Assembly: GCA_016716265.1 (NCBI GenBank)
Contig: JADJWQ010000005.1
Location: 40,777 to 104,776, forward strand
DNA length: 64,000 nucleotides
Reading direction: 5' to 3'
DNA from: Planctomycetota bacterium
GTDB taxonomy: Bacteria > Planctomycetota > UBA1135 > UBA2386
The notes beneath the pieces were generated by a model that saw only the letters and a list, made by a program, of their open reading frames with translations, ran no database searches and was not told where the DNA came from. How positions within the stretch are numbered: the first letter of the stretch is position 1; each line of letters opens with the position of its first letter. Positions 16,124 to 24,719 of the stretch are shown in pieces. A program made the translations under genes and the position numbers.

Positions 16124-16861
16124 TCAGGCCCCACGCCCGTCTTCGCCGACCACCCAGGTGCCGATCGGCTCACCCTTCACCGCGCGCTCCATGTTCCCGG
16201 GCACGAACATGTCGAACACCATGATCGGCATGTCGTTCTCCATGCACAGCGTGAACGCCGTGCGATCCATCACGCCGAGGTCGCGCGCGAGCACCTCGCG
16301 GAACGTCGCGCGCTCGATGCGCTGCGCCGACGGGTCGGTCCGCGGGTCGGCGGTGTAGACGCCGTCGACCTTCGTCGCCTTCAGCACTGCGTCGACGCCG
16401 AGCTCGGTCGCGCGCAGAGCCGCCGCGGTGTCGGTCGTGAAGTAGGGGTTGCCGGTGCCCGCTGCCAGGATCACGACGCGACCGCGCTCGAGGTGTCGCA
16501 GCGCACGCCGGCGGATGTAGGGCTCCATGACCTCGTCGATCGCGATCGCCGACATGGCGCGCGTCTCGACGCCGCAGCGCTCGAGGCCGTCCTGCAGCGC
16601 GAGCGCATTGATCGCGGTCGCCAGCATCCCCATGTGGTCGGCCGTCGCGCGGTTGGTACCCCGCTCGGCGAACGGGGCCCCGCGCAGCAGATTGCCACCG
16701 CCCACGACGATCGCGATCTGCACGCCGAGGCGGCACACGCGCGCGATCTGCTCCGCAATGCCGGCGACGACCGCCGGATCGACCCCCGACGCGCCGCGCT
16801 CCGCCAGGCTCTCGCCGCTCAGCTTCAACAGGACGCGGTGCAGACGCGGCGGCGCGGCCAC
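16124..16861 (-). CDS. pyrH: UMP kinase
   Basis: 245 residues from a GTG start at 16861. It has the amino-acid-kinase fold: VLLKLSGESLAERGASGVD at the N-terminus, IAIVVGGGNLLRG, DHMGMLATAINALALQ, and the ATP-site region VILAAGTGNPYFTTDTAAAL. TKVDGVYTADPR and MENDMPIMVFDM are also diagnostic. It phosphorylates UMP to UDP with ATP and is normally a hexamer regulated by GTP and UTP. It follows tsf by only three bases in the translation operon. Confidence 0.97.
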   Translation of the reverse strand: MAAPPRLHRVLLKLSGESLAERGASGVDPAVVAGIAEQIARVCRLGVQIAIVVGGGNLLRGAPFAERGTNRATADHMGMLATAINALALQDGLERCGVETRAMSAIAIDEVMEPYIRRRALRHLERGRVVILAAGTGNPYFTTDTAAALRATELGVDAVLKATKVDGVYTADPRTDPSAQRIERATFREVLARDLGVMDRTAFTLCMENDMPIMVFDMFVPGNMERAVKGEPIGTWVVGEDGRGA

Positions 16862-16864
16862 GGC

Positions 16865-17467
16865 TCAGCCTCCGAGCTCGACGCGCACGAAGCGCCGGAC
16901 CTGGATGTTCTCACCGATGCGCGCGACGAGCTCCTTGCGGACCTCCTCGACGGTCTTCTTGTCGTCCTTGACGAACTGCTGGTCCATCAGGCAGCGCTCG
17001 GCGAGGTACTTCTTGAGGCGTCCCTCCGCGGCCTTCGCCACGACGTCGTCCGGCTTGCCCTGCATCTGCGAGCGCGTCATCTCGAACAGGATCTCGCGCT
17101 CCTTGCCGAGCGACGCCTCGTCGATCTCCGACTCGTTCAGGTATGCCGGGTTCATCGCGGCGACGTGCAGGCAGAGGTCGGTGCCGAACTGCTGGAACTC
17201 CTCGTTGCGCGCCACGAAGTCGGTCTCACAGCCGATCTCGACCAGCACACCGAGCTTGCCGTTGTGGTGGACGTAGCTGAACACCTGCCCCTCGGTGACG
17301 TCCTTGTCGGCGCGGTTGTTCGCGGTCTGCAGACCGTGCTTGCGCAGCCAGTCGACCGCGGCGTCCATGTCGCCGCCCGTGTCGCGCAGCGCCGCCTTGC
17401 AATCCATCATCGGCGCGCCGGTCCGCTTGCGGAGGGCCGCCACCATCTTGGCATCGATCTCAACCAT
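16865..17467 (-). CDS. tsf: Elongation factor Ts
   Basis: 200 residues from the ATG at 17467, a short single-core form like those of Thermus or cyanobacteria, against about 280 in E. coli. The UBA-like N-terminal module (VAALRKRTGAPMMDCKAALR) and the TDFVAR EF-Tu-contact motif (VEIGCETDFVARNEEFQ) are intact. The C-terminal ARIGENIQVRRFVR is also typical. It exchanges GDP for GTP on EF-Tu. The longer upstream frame is discarded because its translation is unrelated to EF-Ts. It lies between rpsB (189 bp upstream) and pyrH. Confidence 0.96.
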   Translation of the reverse strand: MVEIDAKMVAALRKRTGAPMMDCKAALRDTGGDMDAAVDWLRKHGLQTANNRADKDVTEGQVFSYVHHNGKLGVLVEIGCETDFVARNEEFQQFGTDLCLHVAAMNPAYLNESEIDEASLGKEREILFEMTRSQMQGKPDDVVAKAAEGRLKKYLAERCLMDQQFVKDDKKTVEEVRKELVARIGENIQVRRFVRVELGG

Positions 17468-17656
17468 CGGTCGTGTGGGAGTCGGGACTTCGGGGAGTCT
17501 GTCGGAGCGGCGACGGCGCGTTCGCTGCGCCGATCGCCAGGGAATGTCGCCGGCCGGATCCGGCCGTGCGAGTCGTCGGAAGGACCGCCGTCCACGGCGG
17601 TCGCTCCGCCCGCCGCCGCGCGGTGCCGGCCGCCGAGCGGCAAACCGCACGCGCGC

Positions 17657-18760
17657 TCAGCTGTCGCTCGAATCGTCCGGCGCGGGACTCGGCGGCGGGC
17701 TGGACGGCGGGAGCTCGACGGCAGGCGCCGGCGCGGCCTCGCCCGGCGCGGCCTCGTTCGAACGGATCTGCGCGGCCTCGGACGCGGCATCGCCACCGAC
17801 CGAGACCGTCTCGGCGTGGCCACCCGCGCGGTCCGCGAAGCGACCGGTCGACCGCCGCCCGAGCCGCCCGGCGCTGTCGCCGCCGCGGCCGCGGCCGCCG
17901 CCACGACCACCCTCGCGACCGCCGCCACCGCGACCGCCCTCGCGACCGCCACCTTCACCACGGCCACCGCCGGAGCGCTCGCCCCCGCCGGGGCCACGCC
18001 CGCCGCGGCCCTGCACGACCCGGGCGCGCGGGTCGTCCGCCGCCGCGCGCTGCGCCTGCAGGAGCGTCTGCTCGTCGAGGCCCGCGCGACCCTCGAGGAT
18101 CGCGTCGACCAGCCGTCCCATCAGCAGTTGCACCGAGCTGACCGCGTCGTCGTTGCCCGGCACGACGATGTCGGCGAGGCTCGGGTCGCAGTCGGTGTCG
18201 AGGATCGCGATGACCGGCACGTTCATGCGCGCGGCCTCCTTCAGCGCGATGTCCTCGCGCCGCGGATCCACGACGACGATGGCACCGGGCATTCCGGCCA
18301 GCTCGCGCAGGCCCTCGAGGTTGCGCTGGATCTTGCGCATCTCGCGCCGGAGCATCGACTGCGCCTTCTTCTTGTGGCGCTCCATCGTGCCGTCGGCCTC
18401 GGCCGCCTCGAGCTCCTCGAGGCGCTGCAGCCGCTCGCGCACGGTGTTGAAGTTGGTCAGCGAGCCGCCGATCCAGCGTTCGGTGATCGCCGGCATGCCA
18501 CAGCGCTTCGCCTCGGCGTCGACGACCTGTCGGATCTGCTTCTTGGTGCCGACGAACAGGATCTGCGCGCCGGTCGACGCGAGCCGCCGCAGGAAGTGCG
18601 TCGCCTGCAGCAGGCCGCGCACGGTCTGCTTCAGGTCGATGAGATGGATGTTGTGCCGCTTCCCGTGGATGAATGGCTTCATCTTGGGGTTCCAGCGGCG
18701 AGCCTGGTGCCCGAAGTGGACACCGGCGTCGATCAGTTCCTGCAGGTTGACGGCGGACAC
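17657..18760 (-). CDS. rpsB: 30S ribosomal protein S2 with Gly/Arg-rich C-terminal extension
   Basis: 367 residues from a GTG at 18760, preceded by GAGGAGG 11 bases upstream. The core (1 to about 235) is canonical: LIDAGVHFGHQARRWNPKMK, FIHGKRHNIHLIDL, LFVGTKKQIRQVV and the DPRREDIALKEA block. From about residue 250 a long extension follows, first Gly/Arg-rich with repeated GGGREGGRG-like units, then acidic/Pro/Ser-rich to the end. Bacterial S2 is usually 240-260 residues, so about 110 are extra. The extension resembles RNA-binding RGG tails and may contact rRNA or other factors; that is inference. It is the first gene of the operon. Confidence 0.95.
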   Translation of the reverse strand: MSAVNLQELIDAGVHFGHQARRWNPKMKPFIHGKRHNIHLIDLKQTVRGLLQATHFLRRLASTGAQILFVGTKKQIRQVVDAEAKRCGMPAITERWIGGSLTNFNTVRERLQRLEELEAAEADGTMERHKKKAQSMLRREMRKIQRNLEGLRELAGMPGAIVVVDPRREDIALKEAARMNVPVIAILDTDCDPSLADIVVPGNDDAVSSVQLLMGRLVDAILEGRAGLDEQTLLQAQRAAADDPRARVVQGRGGRGPGGGERSGGGRGEGGGREGGRGGGGREGGRGGGRGRGGDSAGRLGRRSTGRFADRAGGHAETVSVGGDAASEAAQIRSNEAAPGEAAPAPAVELPPSSPPPSPAPDDSSDS

Positions 18761-18875
18761 GTTGGCGGCGACCTCCTCGGCGGCGGTGGCAGTGCTGGCT
18801 CGCGGAGCGATGCAGGCTCGGGGGTGCGCGCGGCGGAGACGCGCGCGGCGTTCGAGCCAGGTTGAAGGGGCGGAG

Positions 18876-18903
18876 ATTCTAAGGATCGCGGCGGGTCGTT
18901 CAA
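18876..18903 (-). promoter_or_regulatory. Sigma-70-like promoter of the rpsB-tsf-pyrH-frr operon
   Basis: On the minus strand TTGAAC (18898-18903) is followed after 16 bases by TAGAAT (18876-18881), close to the housekeeping consensus and striking in such GC-rich DNA. It leaves an untranslated leader of roughly 110 bases before the rpsB GTG. S2 leader autoregulation is known in other bacteria, but no such structure was verified here. Confidence 0.6.
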
Positions 18904-19032
18904 GGCCGTCTTCCACCACACCCGGCACCCGGCTAGACTCTGCCCTCCGTCGCGCACCCGCCCCCGCGTGTCGGACCGAGTCGAACCGCACGCATCGAGG
19001 GCCGAGCGCCCGCGCGGCCGGGCGGCCCCGCC

Positions 19033-20322
19033 ATGAGCGTCTCCACTGATTCCGAATCGGGCTCCGGCCACGCTGGCCGCCAGCCCGAGAGCTCCGCCTC
19101 CGAGGAACGCTCGCCCGAGCTCCGGGAGGTCGGCCCCGGCATGACCCGCCCCGGCACGACCAGCCCAGACATCGCTCGAGCGACGGGCCCGGCACGCGTC
19201 GCGATCCTCAACCACCACCGCGACGACGTCCGGCCGCTCGCCGAGCTGCTGCGCACGAACGGCTACGTCGTCGAGGTCGAGGAGTCGCTCGCAGCCACCC
19301 AGCGCCGGCTCGACGAGGAGCCGCCCGACGTCGCGGTGCTGAACCCGCTGCTCCTCGAGCCGGGCTGCGTCGAGCTCGAGCTGCTCGAGCGCCTGCAGGA
19401 GAACAGCCAGCCGGTGCCGTTGATCCTGCTCGTCGATCAACCGCAGCTGCTGCGCGGCCTGTGGTCGCCGCGGCTGCCGCTGTGCGACTTCGTCCGCAAG
19501 GCGCCCGGGTCGGCGACGCTCGTCGACGGCTACGAGCTGCTGCAGCGGCTCGAGCTGGCCACCCACCATCGCGCGTGCTTCGTGCGGCTGCACGAGCGCG
19601 CCGTCGAGCTGGAGGGCCAGGTGAGCGTCGACTTCAAGACGCAGCTGCTCAGCGAGCGCTACTTCCGGCAGGTGCTGGAGCTCGAGTTCAAGCGCGCCCG
19701 CCGGCACCAGACTCCGCTGTCGCTGCTGCTGCTCGACGTCGACGACTTCAAGTCGGTCAACGACTCGACCGACTACGCATTCGGCGACGAGGTGCTGCGC
19801 CACGTCGCCGGCACCCTGGCGCGCAACATCCGCGAGACCGACTTCGCCGCGCGCTTCGGCGGCGACGAGTTCGTGCTGCTGCTGCCGCACACGACGCCCG
19901 CCGAGGCGGTGCAGACGGCGATGCGCGTGCGCACGCGCATCGCGCGGGAGACCGTGCGCAATGCCCGCTATCGCCGCGAGGTCACCGTGTCGATCGGCAT
20001 CGACACCTTCGACGGCCGGCAGAACACCACGCCGGTCGACCTGCGCCGCCGCGCCAACCTGGCGCTCCAGAAGGCGAAGCGGCGCGGCAAGAACCAGGTT
20101 TGGCTGTTCGCGGACGAGCTCGACGACCCGATCGCCGCGGCGCTGCCCGAGGAGGAGATCGAGCTGTCGGCGCCGATCGGCTCCGACGAGCCGCGCCGCG
20201 AGGCACCGTCGCGACCCGCCGATGTCGCCGGCACCGACCCGCGCGGACTGCCGGCACCGCGGCGGACCGAGCCGCGCCGCCGCGACGACCGCGAGCGCCA
20301 GCGCGAGACCGGTGCGGACTGA
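19033..20322 (+). CDS. GGDEF response-regulator-like diguanylate cyclase
   Basis: 429 residues. After a Ser/Gly/Glu-rich disordered start (1-50), residues about 54-175 look like a receiver fold (ARVAILNHHRDDVRPLAELL, DVAVLNPLLLEPG, FVRKAP). The usual phospho-acceptor Asp appears as Asn in VLNPLLL, so phosphorylation is doubtful. The GGDEF domain follows, with LLLDVDDFKSVND and the intact active site FGGDEFVLL near residue 274, then VTVSIGID. The C-terminal 70 residues are Arg/Pro/Asp-rich and disordered. It should make cyclic di-GMP from two GTP. It is divergent from rpsB and precedes rsmE by 66 bp. Confidence 0.9.
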   Translation: MSVSTDSESGSGHAGRQPESSASEERSPELREVGPGMTRPGTTSPDIARATGPARVAILNHHRDDVRPLAELLRTNGYVVEVEESLAATQRRLDEEPPDVAVLNPLLLEPGCVELELLERLQENSQPVPLILLVDQPQLLRGLWSPRLPLCDFVRKAPGSATLVDGYELLQRLELATHHRACFVRLHERAVELEGQVSVDFKTQLLSERYFRQVLELEFKRARRHQTPLSLLLLDVDDFKSVNDSTDYAFGDEVLRHVAGTLARNIRETDFAARFGGDEFVLLLPHTTPAEAVQTAMRVRTRIARETVRNARYRREVTVSIGIDTFDGRQNTTPVDLRRRANLALQKAKRRGKNQVWLFADELDDPIAAALPEEEIELSAPIGSDEPRREAPSRPADVAGTDPRGLPAPRRTEPRRRDDRERQRETGAD

Positions 20323-20388
20323 CCCCGCGCGAGGCCGTCGCCGCCTCCGGCGGATCGCGCCGCTGCGACCGACCGCAGCAACCCGGCG

Positions 20389-21144
20389 ATGAACCTGCTG
20401 CTGCTCGACGCCACCGAGCTCGACGCGAACGGTCGCACGACGCTGACCGGCCGGCGCGCGCGCCATCTGCTCGAGGTGCTGCAGGTGGCGCCGGGCCGCG
20501 CGCTGCGGGTCGGCCTCGTCGACGGTCCGCTCGGCACCGCGCAGGTCCTGCGCTGCGCGCCCCCCACGGTCGAGCTCGCCTGCGAGTTCGACGCCGACGC
20601 CCCCCGAGCGCACACCGCCGACACGCTGCTGCTCGCCGTGCCGCGCCCGAAGGTCCTGCTCCGCGCGCTGGAGGACGCCGCCGCGCTCGGCTTCGGACGC
20701 ATCGTGCTGATGCGCACCTGGCGCGTCGACCGGTCGCACCTCGAGAGCCGCGCGGCGACCGACCCCGACCTCGCCGCACGCCACCTGCGCCTCGGCCTCG
20801 AGCAGAGCTGCCGGACGCGGCTGCCGGTGATCGAGCGCGAGCCGCGCTTCCGTCCGTTCGTCGAGGATCGCCTGGACGCGTCGCTCGCCGGGGTCGAGCG
20901 CTTCGTCGCCCATCCGTCGCCCGCCGCGATCGAGCTGGCCGCGCTGACGCCGGCTCCGCACGGACCACTGGCGCTCGCGATCGGCCCCGAGCGCGGCTTC
21001 ACCGACCAGGAGATCGAGATGCTCGGCGCACGCGGGTTCCGCGCCGTGCGCAGCGGCCCGCACCCGCTCCGCGTCGAGCCCGCGCTCGTCGCCGTCGCCG
21101 TGCAGCTGCAGCTGCTGCGCGCGCGCGCGACACGCGGCGGGTGA
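20389..21144 (+). CDS. rsmE: 16S rRNA m3U1498 methyltransferase family, divergent paralogue
   Basis: 251 residues. The N-terminal PUA-like part has RRARHLLEVLQVAPGRALRVG. The SPOUT domain shows LAIGPERGFTDQEIEML and a final SGPHPLRVEPALVAVAVQL, where standard RsmE has LGPxxLRTETA. It belongs to the group that starts MNLLLLD, found beside a canonical RsmE in some genomes. It probably methylates N3 of a uridine in 16S rRNA, but a different target is possible since a second RsmE is encoded at 36770-37480. It overlaps or abuts the MscS gene. Confidence 0.85.
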   Translation: MNLLLLDATELDANGRTTLTGRRARHLLEVLQVAPGRALRVGLVDGPLGTAQVLRCAPPTVELACEFDADAPRAHTADTLLLAVPRPKVLLRALEDAAALGFGRIVLMRTWRVDRSHLESRAATDPDLAARHLRLGLEQSCRTRLPVIEREPRFRPFVEDRLDASLAGVERFVAHPSPAAIELAALTPAPHGPLALAIGPERGFTDQEIEMLGARGFRAVRSGPHPLRVEPALVAVAVQLQLLRARATRGG

Positions 21145-21182
21145 CGGTCGATCCACGGCGCGTCGCCGCTACGATCCCGCTC

Positions 21183-24100
21183 GTGCGATCGCTGCGCGCG
21201 CTACTCCTCCTCGCTCCCGTGCTGTGGCTGACCGCCGCGACCGGCGCGCTGCGCGCGCAGGAGCCCGGCACCGCCCCGCGCACCGACCCCGACGCGATCA
21301 CCGCGCTGCGCGCCGAGCTCGACGCCGCGACGGGGTTGACGGACGAGCAGCGCCAGCGCGCGCGCACCGAGCTCGACCAGGCCTCGGCCGATCTCGCCGC
21401 CGAGTCGGAGTGGCGGCGCAAGCTGAAGGATCTCCAGGACACGGTGCGCGGAGCGCCGCGGGAGATCGCGCGCATCCAGGGCCGGCTGTCGGTCCCCCCC
21501 GGCTTCGTCACGACGCGCGACTACGAGACGATCTCGCAATACGAGACGGCGATCCAGGAGGCGCAGACCGCGCGCGACGAGCAGGCGCGCACGGTGGAGG
21601 CGCTCACCCGCTCGATCGACGCGCGGCAGGCCCGGCAGCGCGAGATCCCGCAGATCGTCGCCGACCTCGAGGCCCGCCTCCAGACCAATGCCGCGGCGCT
21701 CGCCGAGACGCCGCCGCCCGACCTCCCGGCATTGCTCCAGACGATCCACGTCGCCGCGCTGCGCGCCCAATCACAAGCGCTCGCAGCGCGCCTCGACCAC
21801 GTCCGCGTCGAGCAGTCGGGCGGCGATCTGCTGCAGGGCCTGGAGCGCGAACAGCGGAGCGAGGCCCAGCGGCTGCAGGATCGCGGCGACGCGCGCATCC
21901 AGGAGCTGCGCCGGAAGCTCGAGCCACTGCGGCAGGCGCAGATCGATCTCGCCCGCGAGGCGATCGACGGCTGGGAGAAGTCGCTCGCCCAGGACGATCC
22001 GTTGCGGTCGATGCTCCAGGAGTGTCGGGAGCTCGTCGACAGCCTCGGTCGCGAGTACCAGCTGCTCGCCGAGGCGACGCGGCGACGCGACGGTATCGCG
22101 GCCGACGAGAAGGAGCTGAGTAGCGACTTCAAGGCGGCGAAGGAGCGCGCCGACGTCGCCGGCCTGTCGATGGGGGTCGGCCTCGAGCTGCGCGCGCTGC
22201 GCGCCCAGCTCCTCGACGAGCTCGCGCGCTGGCGCCGGCTGCGGGGCTCGCTGCGCGCCGACGTCGTCGCGGCCCACGACGACCGGTTCGACGACGAGAA
22301 GCGCCTGCGGAAGGCCGAGGCGCAGGTCGCGGCCCTCGCCGACGCGCTGCGCGACAACCGCGAGCGCCGCGCCGGGCTGCTGCCGCGGCTCAGCTCGCCG
22401 GGCGGCGACGCCGCGGCGACGGCCGAGCTCGCACGGCTCGACGCGGCGGCCGAGCGGCTCCAGCTCGAATCGGCGATCCAGACGCGGCTCCGGGACCTGC
22501 TGCAGACGCGCCTCGAGCCGCGCCGGCAGCGCGCCAGCGTGCTGGTCACCGCCGACACGACGCTGTCGATGCTCTTCGACGAGGCGCAGACCTGCCTCGA
22601 CTTCGTGACCGAGCGCGTGCTGTGGGTGCGCGACGCGCGGGCCGTCTGGAGCGAGCCGACGACGACGTTCACCGGCGAGCTCGGACACCTCGCCCGCACG
22701 CTGCTCGGCGAGCTGACTCGCCTGCGCGCCGGCTTCGGCGAGGGTGCGTCGGCCGGCTTCTGGGTGCTCGCGGCGCTCGCCACACTCGGCTTCGCGCTGC
22801 GGAGCTTCGCGCGGATGCGGCTCCGCAAGCTCGGCGAGGCCGCGAGCCGGCGCTCGAACACGTCGATCCTGCCGACCTGGCGCGCGGTGATCGCCACGAT
22901 GGCGCTCGCGCTGCCCGGCCCCCTGCTGCTGCTCGCGTTCGCCGACGTCGCGGAACGGCCCTGGTATTCGGCGAGCGGTGCGCTCTTCGTGCTCGAGCTG
23001 CTGCGGCAGTCGGCGCGGAGCGACGGCCTCGGCGGCAGGCACTTCGACTGGCGCGAGGACAAGGGCAAGCTGCTGCGCCGCAACCTCGCGTGGCTGACGC
23101 CGATCGTCGTGCTCGCGACGATCGTGTTGCGCCGCCCGGGCGACGACGACGCGGAGCGCGCCCTCGGCGCCGACCGCATGGCGCTCGCGATCGCCGACGT
23201 GGCGCTCGCCGTGTTCGCGGCGCGCCTGTTGCGACCGCAGGTCGGGTTGCTCGCGCCGGCGTCGCAGGACGACGGCCCGTCGCCGCGCGTGCGGCGGCTG
23301 CTCCAGCTCACGGCCGTCGCGGTGCCCCTCGCGCTCGCCGGCTTCGCGCTCGCCGGCTTCTCGTTCACGGCGCGAACCGTGTTCGTGCGGCTGCTCGCGA
23401 CGCTGCTGCTGATCGGTGCGGCGGTCCTGCTCCACGACCTCGTGATCCGCTGGCTGCAGCTGTCGCGTCGCGCGCTGGCGATCGAGCGCGCGAAGGAGGC
23501 CCACCGCGCGAAGCAGGCGTCGGTCACCGGACCCGCGCTGCCCGGCACCGAGGGTGTGGCAGCGACCGACCTCGCGACGATCGACCAGCAGACGCGCACC
23601 CTGGTCCGCGTCGCCGCACAGGTGATCGTGCTGGTCGGTGCGTGGCTGTTGTGGAGCGACGTGCTGCCCGCGTTCGGGATCCTCGGCGACTACAGCCTGT
23701 GGTCCGAGATGGTCCAGGAGCAGACCGTCGTGCACGACCCCGGCGGCGACCGCGTCGTGACGAACGTCGTCCAGCGCGCGGTCACGCTCGAGGCGGTGCT
23801 GCTCGCGATGGTGATCGGCGCCGTGACGTGGGTGCTCGCGCGCAACATCGGCGGCCTGCTCGAGGTCGCCGTGTTCCGCCACCTCGAGATCCGCGCAGGC
23901 GAGCGCTACGCGATCCGGACGATCGTCGGCTACGTCGTCGGCCTGGTCGGCATCGTGCTGGCGTTCTCGACGATCGGGCTCGGCTGGGGCCAGGTGCAAT
24001 GGCTCGTCGCCGCCGTGTCGGTCGGGCTCGGGTTCGGATTGCAGGAGATCTTCGCGAACTTCGTGTCCGGCGTGATCCTGCTGCTCGAGCGGCCGGTGCG

Positions 24101-24719
24101 CGTCGGCGACTTCGTGACGGTCGGCAACACCGACGGCAAGGTCACCCGCATCCAGATGCGCGCGACCACGATCACCGACTTCGACCGCAAGGAGCTGGTG
24201 GTGCCCAACCGCGAGTTCATCACCAGCCGGTTCGTGAACTGGTCGCTGTCCAATCCGATCACGCGGCTCGTGATCCCGGTCGGCATCGCCTACGGCTCCG
24301 ACACACGCAAGGCGCGCGAGCTGATGCTCGCCGCCGCGAACAGCTGTCCGACCGTGCTCGCGACGCCGAAGCCGAACGTCGTCTATCGGCGGTTCGGCGA
24401 CAGCGCACTGGAGTTCGAGCTGCGGATCTTCATCGCGTCGCTCGACGACTGGGGCGATGCGATGAACGACGTGCACACCGCGGTCGACGACGCGTTGCGC
24501 GCGGCCGGCATCGAGATCGCGTTCCCGCAGATGGACCTGCACCTGCGCTCGCTGCCGCCGCGCACCGACCGTCTCGCCGGGATGCTGTCGCTCGAGCCGA
24601 CTCAGCCCGACGGCGGCGGCGGCAGTGAGGGCGCCGACGGCACCGGTGGCGCCGGTGGCGCCGGCGGCGGCGCGGGCACGGTCGGTCCGCGCGAGCCGCG
24701 CGCGCCGATCCAGCCCTGA
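21183..24719 (+). CDS. Large MscS/MscK-type mechanosensitive channel
   Basis: 1178 residues from the GTG at 21183, whose N-terminus is a clear signal peptide (RSLRALLLLAPVLWLTAATG, then LRAQ). A GTG at 21141 that overlaps the rsmE stop is an alternative start. Residues to about 480 are long periplasmic coiled coils. Eight or more hydrophobic helices follow between about 520 and 960. The MscS core is unmistakable: GLGFGLQEIFANFVSGVILL (pore helix TM3), ERPVRVGDFVTVG, DFDRKELVVPNREFI. The build matches KefA/MscK, an inner-membrane tension-gated channel. The last 40 residues are Gly-rich and overlap the convergent corA gene. Confidence 0.92.
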   Translation: MRSLRALLLLAPVLWLTAATGALRAQEPGTAPRTDPDAITALRAELDAATGLTDEQRQRARTELDQASADLAAESEWRRKLKDLQDTVRGAPREIARIQGRLSVPPGFVTTRDYETISQYETAIQEAQTARDEQARTVEALTRSIDARQARQREIPQIVADLEARLQTNAAALAETPPPDLPALLQTIHVAALRAQSQALAARLDHVRVEQSGGDLLQGLEREQRSEAQRLQDRGDARIQELRRKLEPLRQAQIDLAREAIDGWEKSLAQDDPLRSMLQECRELVDSLGREYQLLAEATRRRDGIAADEKELSSDFKAAKERADVAGLSMGVGLELRALRAQLLDELARWRRLRGSLRADVVAAHDDRFDDEKRLRKAEAQVAALADALRDNRERRAGLLPRLSSPGGDAAATAELARLDAAAERLQLESAIQTRLRDLLQTRLEPRRQRASVLVTADTTLSMLFDEAQTCLDFVTERVLWVRDARAVWSEPTTTFTGELGHLARTLLGELTRLRAGFGEGASAGFWVLAALATLGFALRSFARMRLRKLGEAASRRSNTSILPTWRAVIATMALALPGPLLLLAFADVAERPWYSASGALFVLELLRQSARSDGLGGRHFDWREDKGKLLRRNLAWLTPIVVLATIVLRRPGDDDAERALGADRMALAIADVALAVFAARLLRPQVGLLAPASQDDGPSPRVRRLLQLTAVAVPLALAGFALAGFSFTARTVFVRLLATLLLIGAAVLLHDLVIRWLQLSRRALAIERAKEAHRAKQASVTGPALPGTEGVAATDLATIDQQTRTLVRVAAQVIVLVGAWLLWSDVLPAFGILGDYSLWSEMVQEQTVVHDPGGDRVVTNVVQRAVTLEAVLLAMVIGAVTWVLARNIGGLLEVAVFRHLEIRAGERYAIRTIVGYVVGLVGIVLAFSTIGLGWGQVQWLVAAVSVGLGFGLQEIFANFVSGVILLLERPVRVGDFVTVGNTDGKVTRIQMRATTITDFDRKELVVPNREFITSRFVNWSLSNPITRLVIPVGIAYGSDTRKARELMLAAANSCPTVLATPKPNVVYRRFGDSALEFELRIFIASLDDWGDAMNDVHTAVDDALRAAGIEIAFPQMDLHLRSLPPRTDRLAGMLSLEPTQPDGGGGSEGADGTGGAGGAGGGAGTVGPREPRAPIQP

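Noticed and set aside
16493..18865. Plus-strand 790-codon open frame
   Set aside because: Antisense to pyrH, tsf and rpsB.
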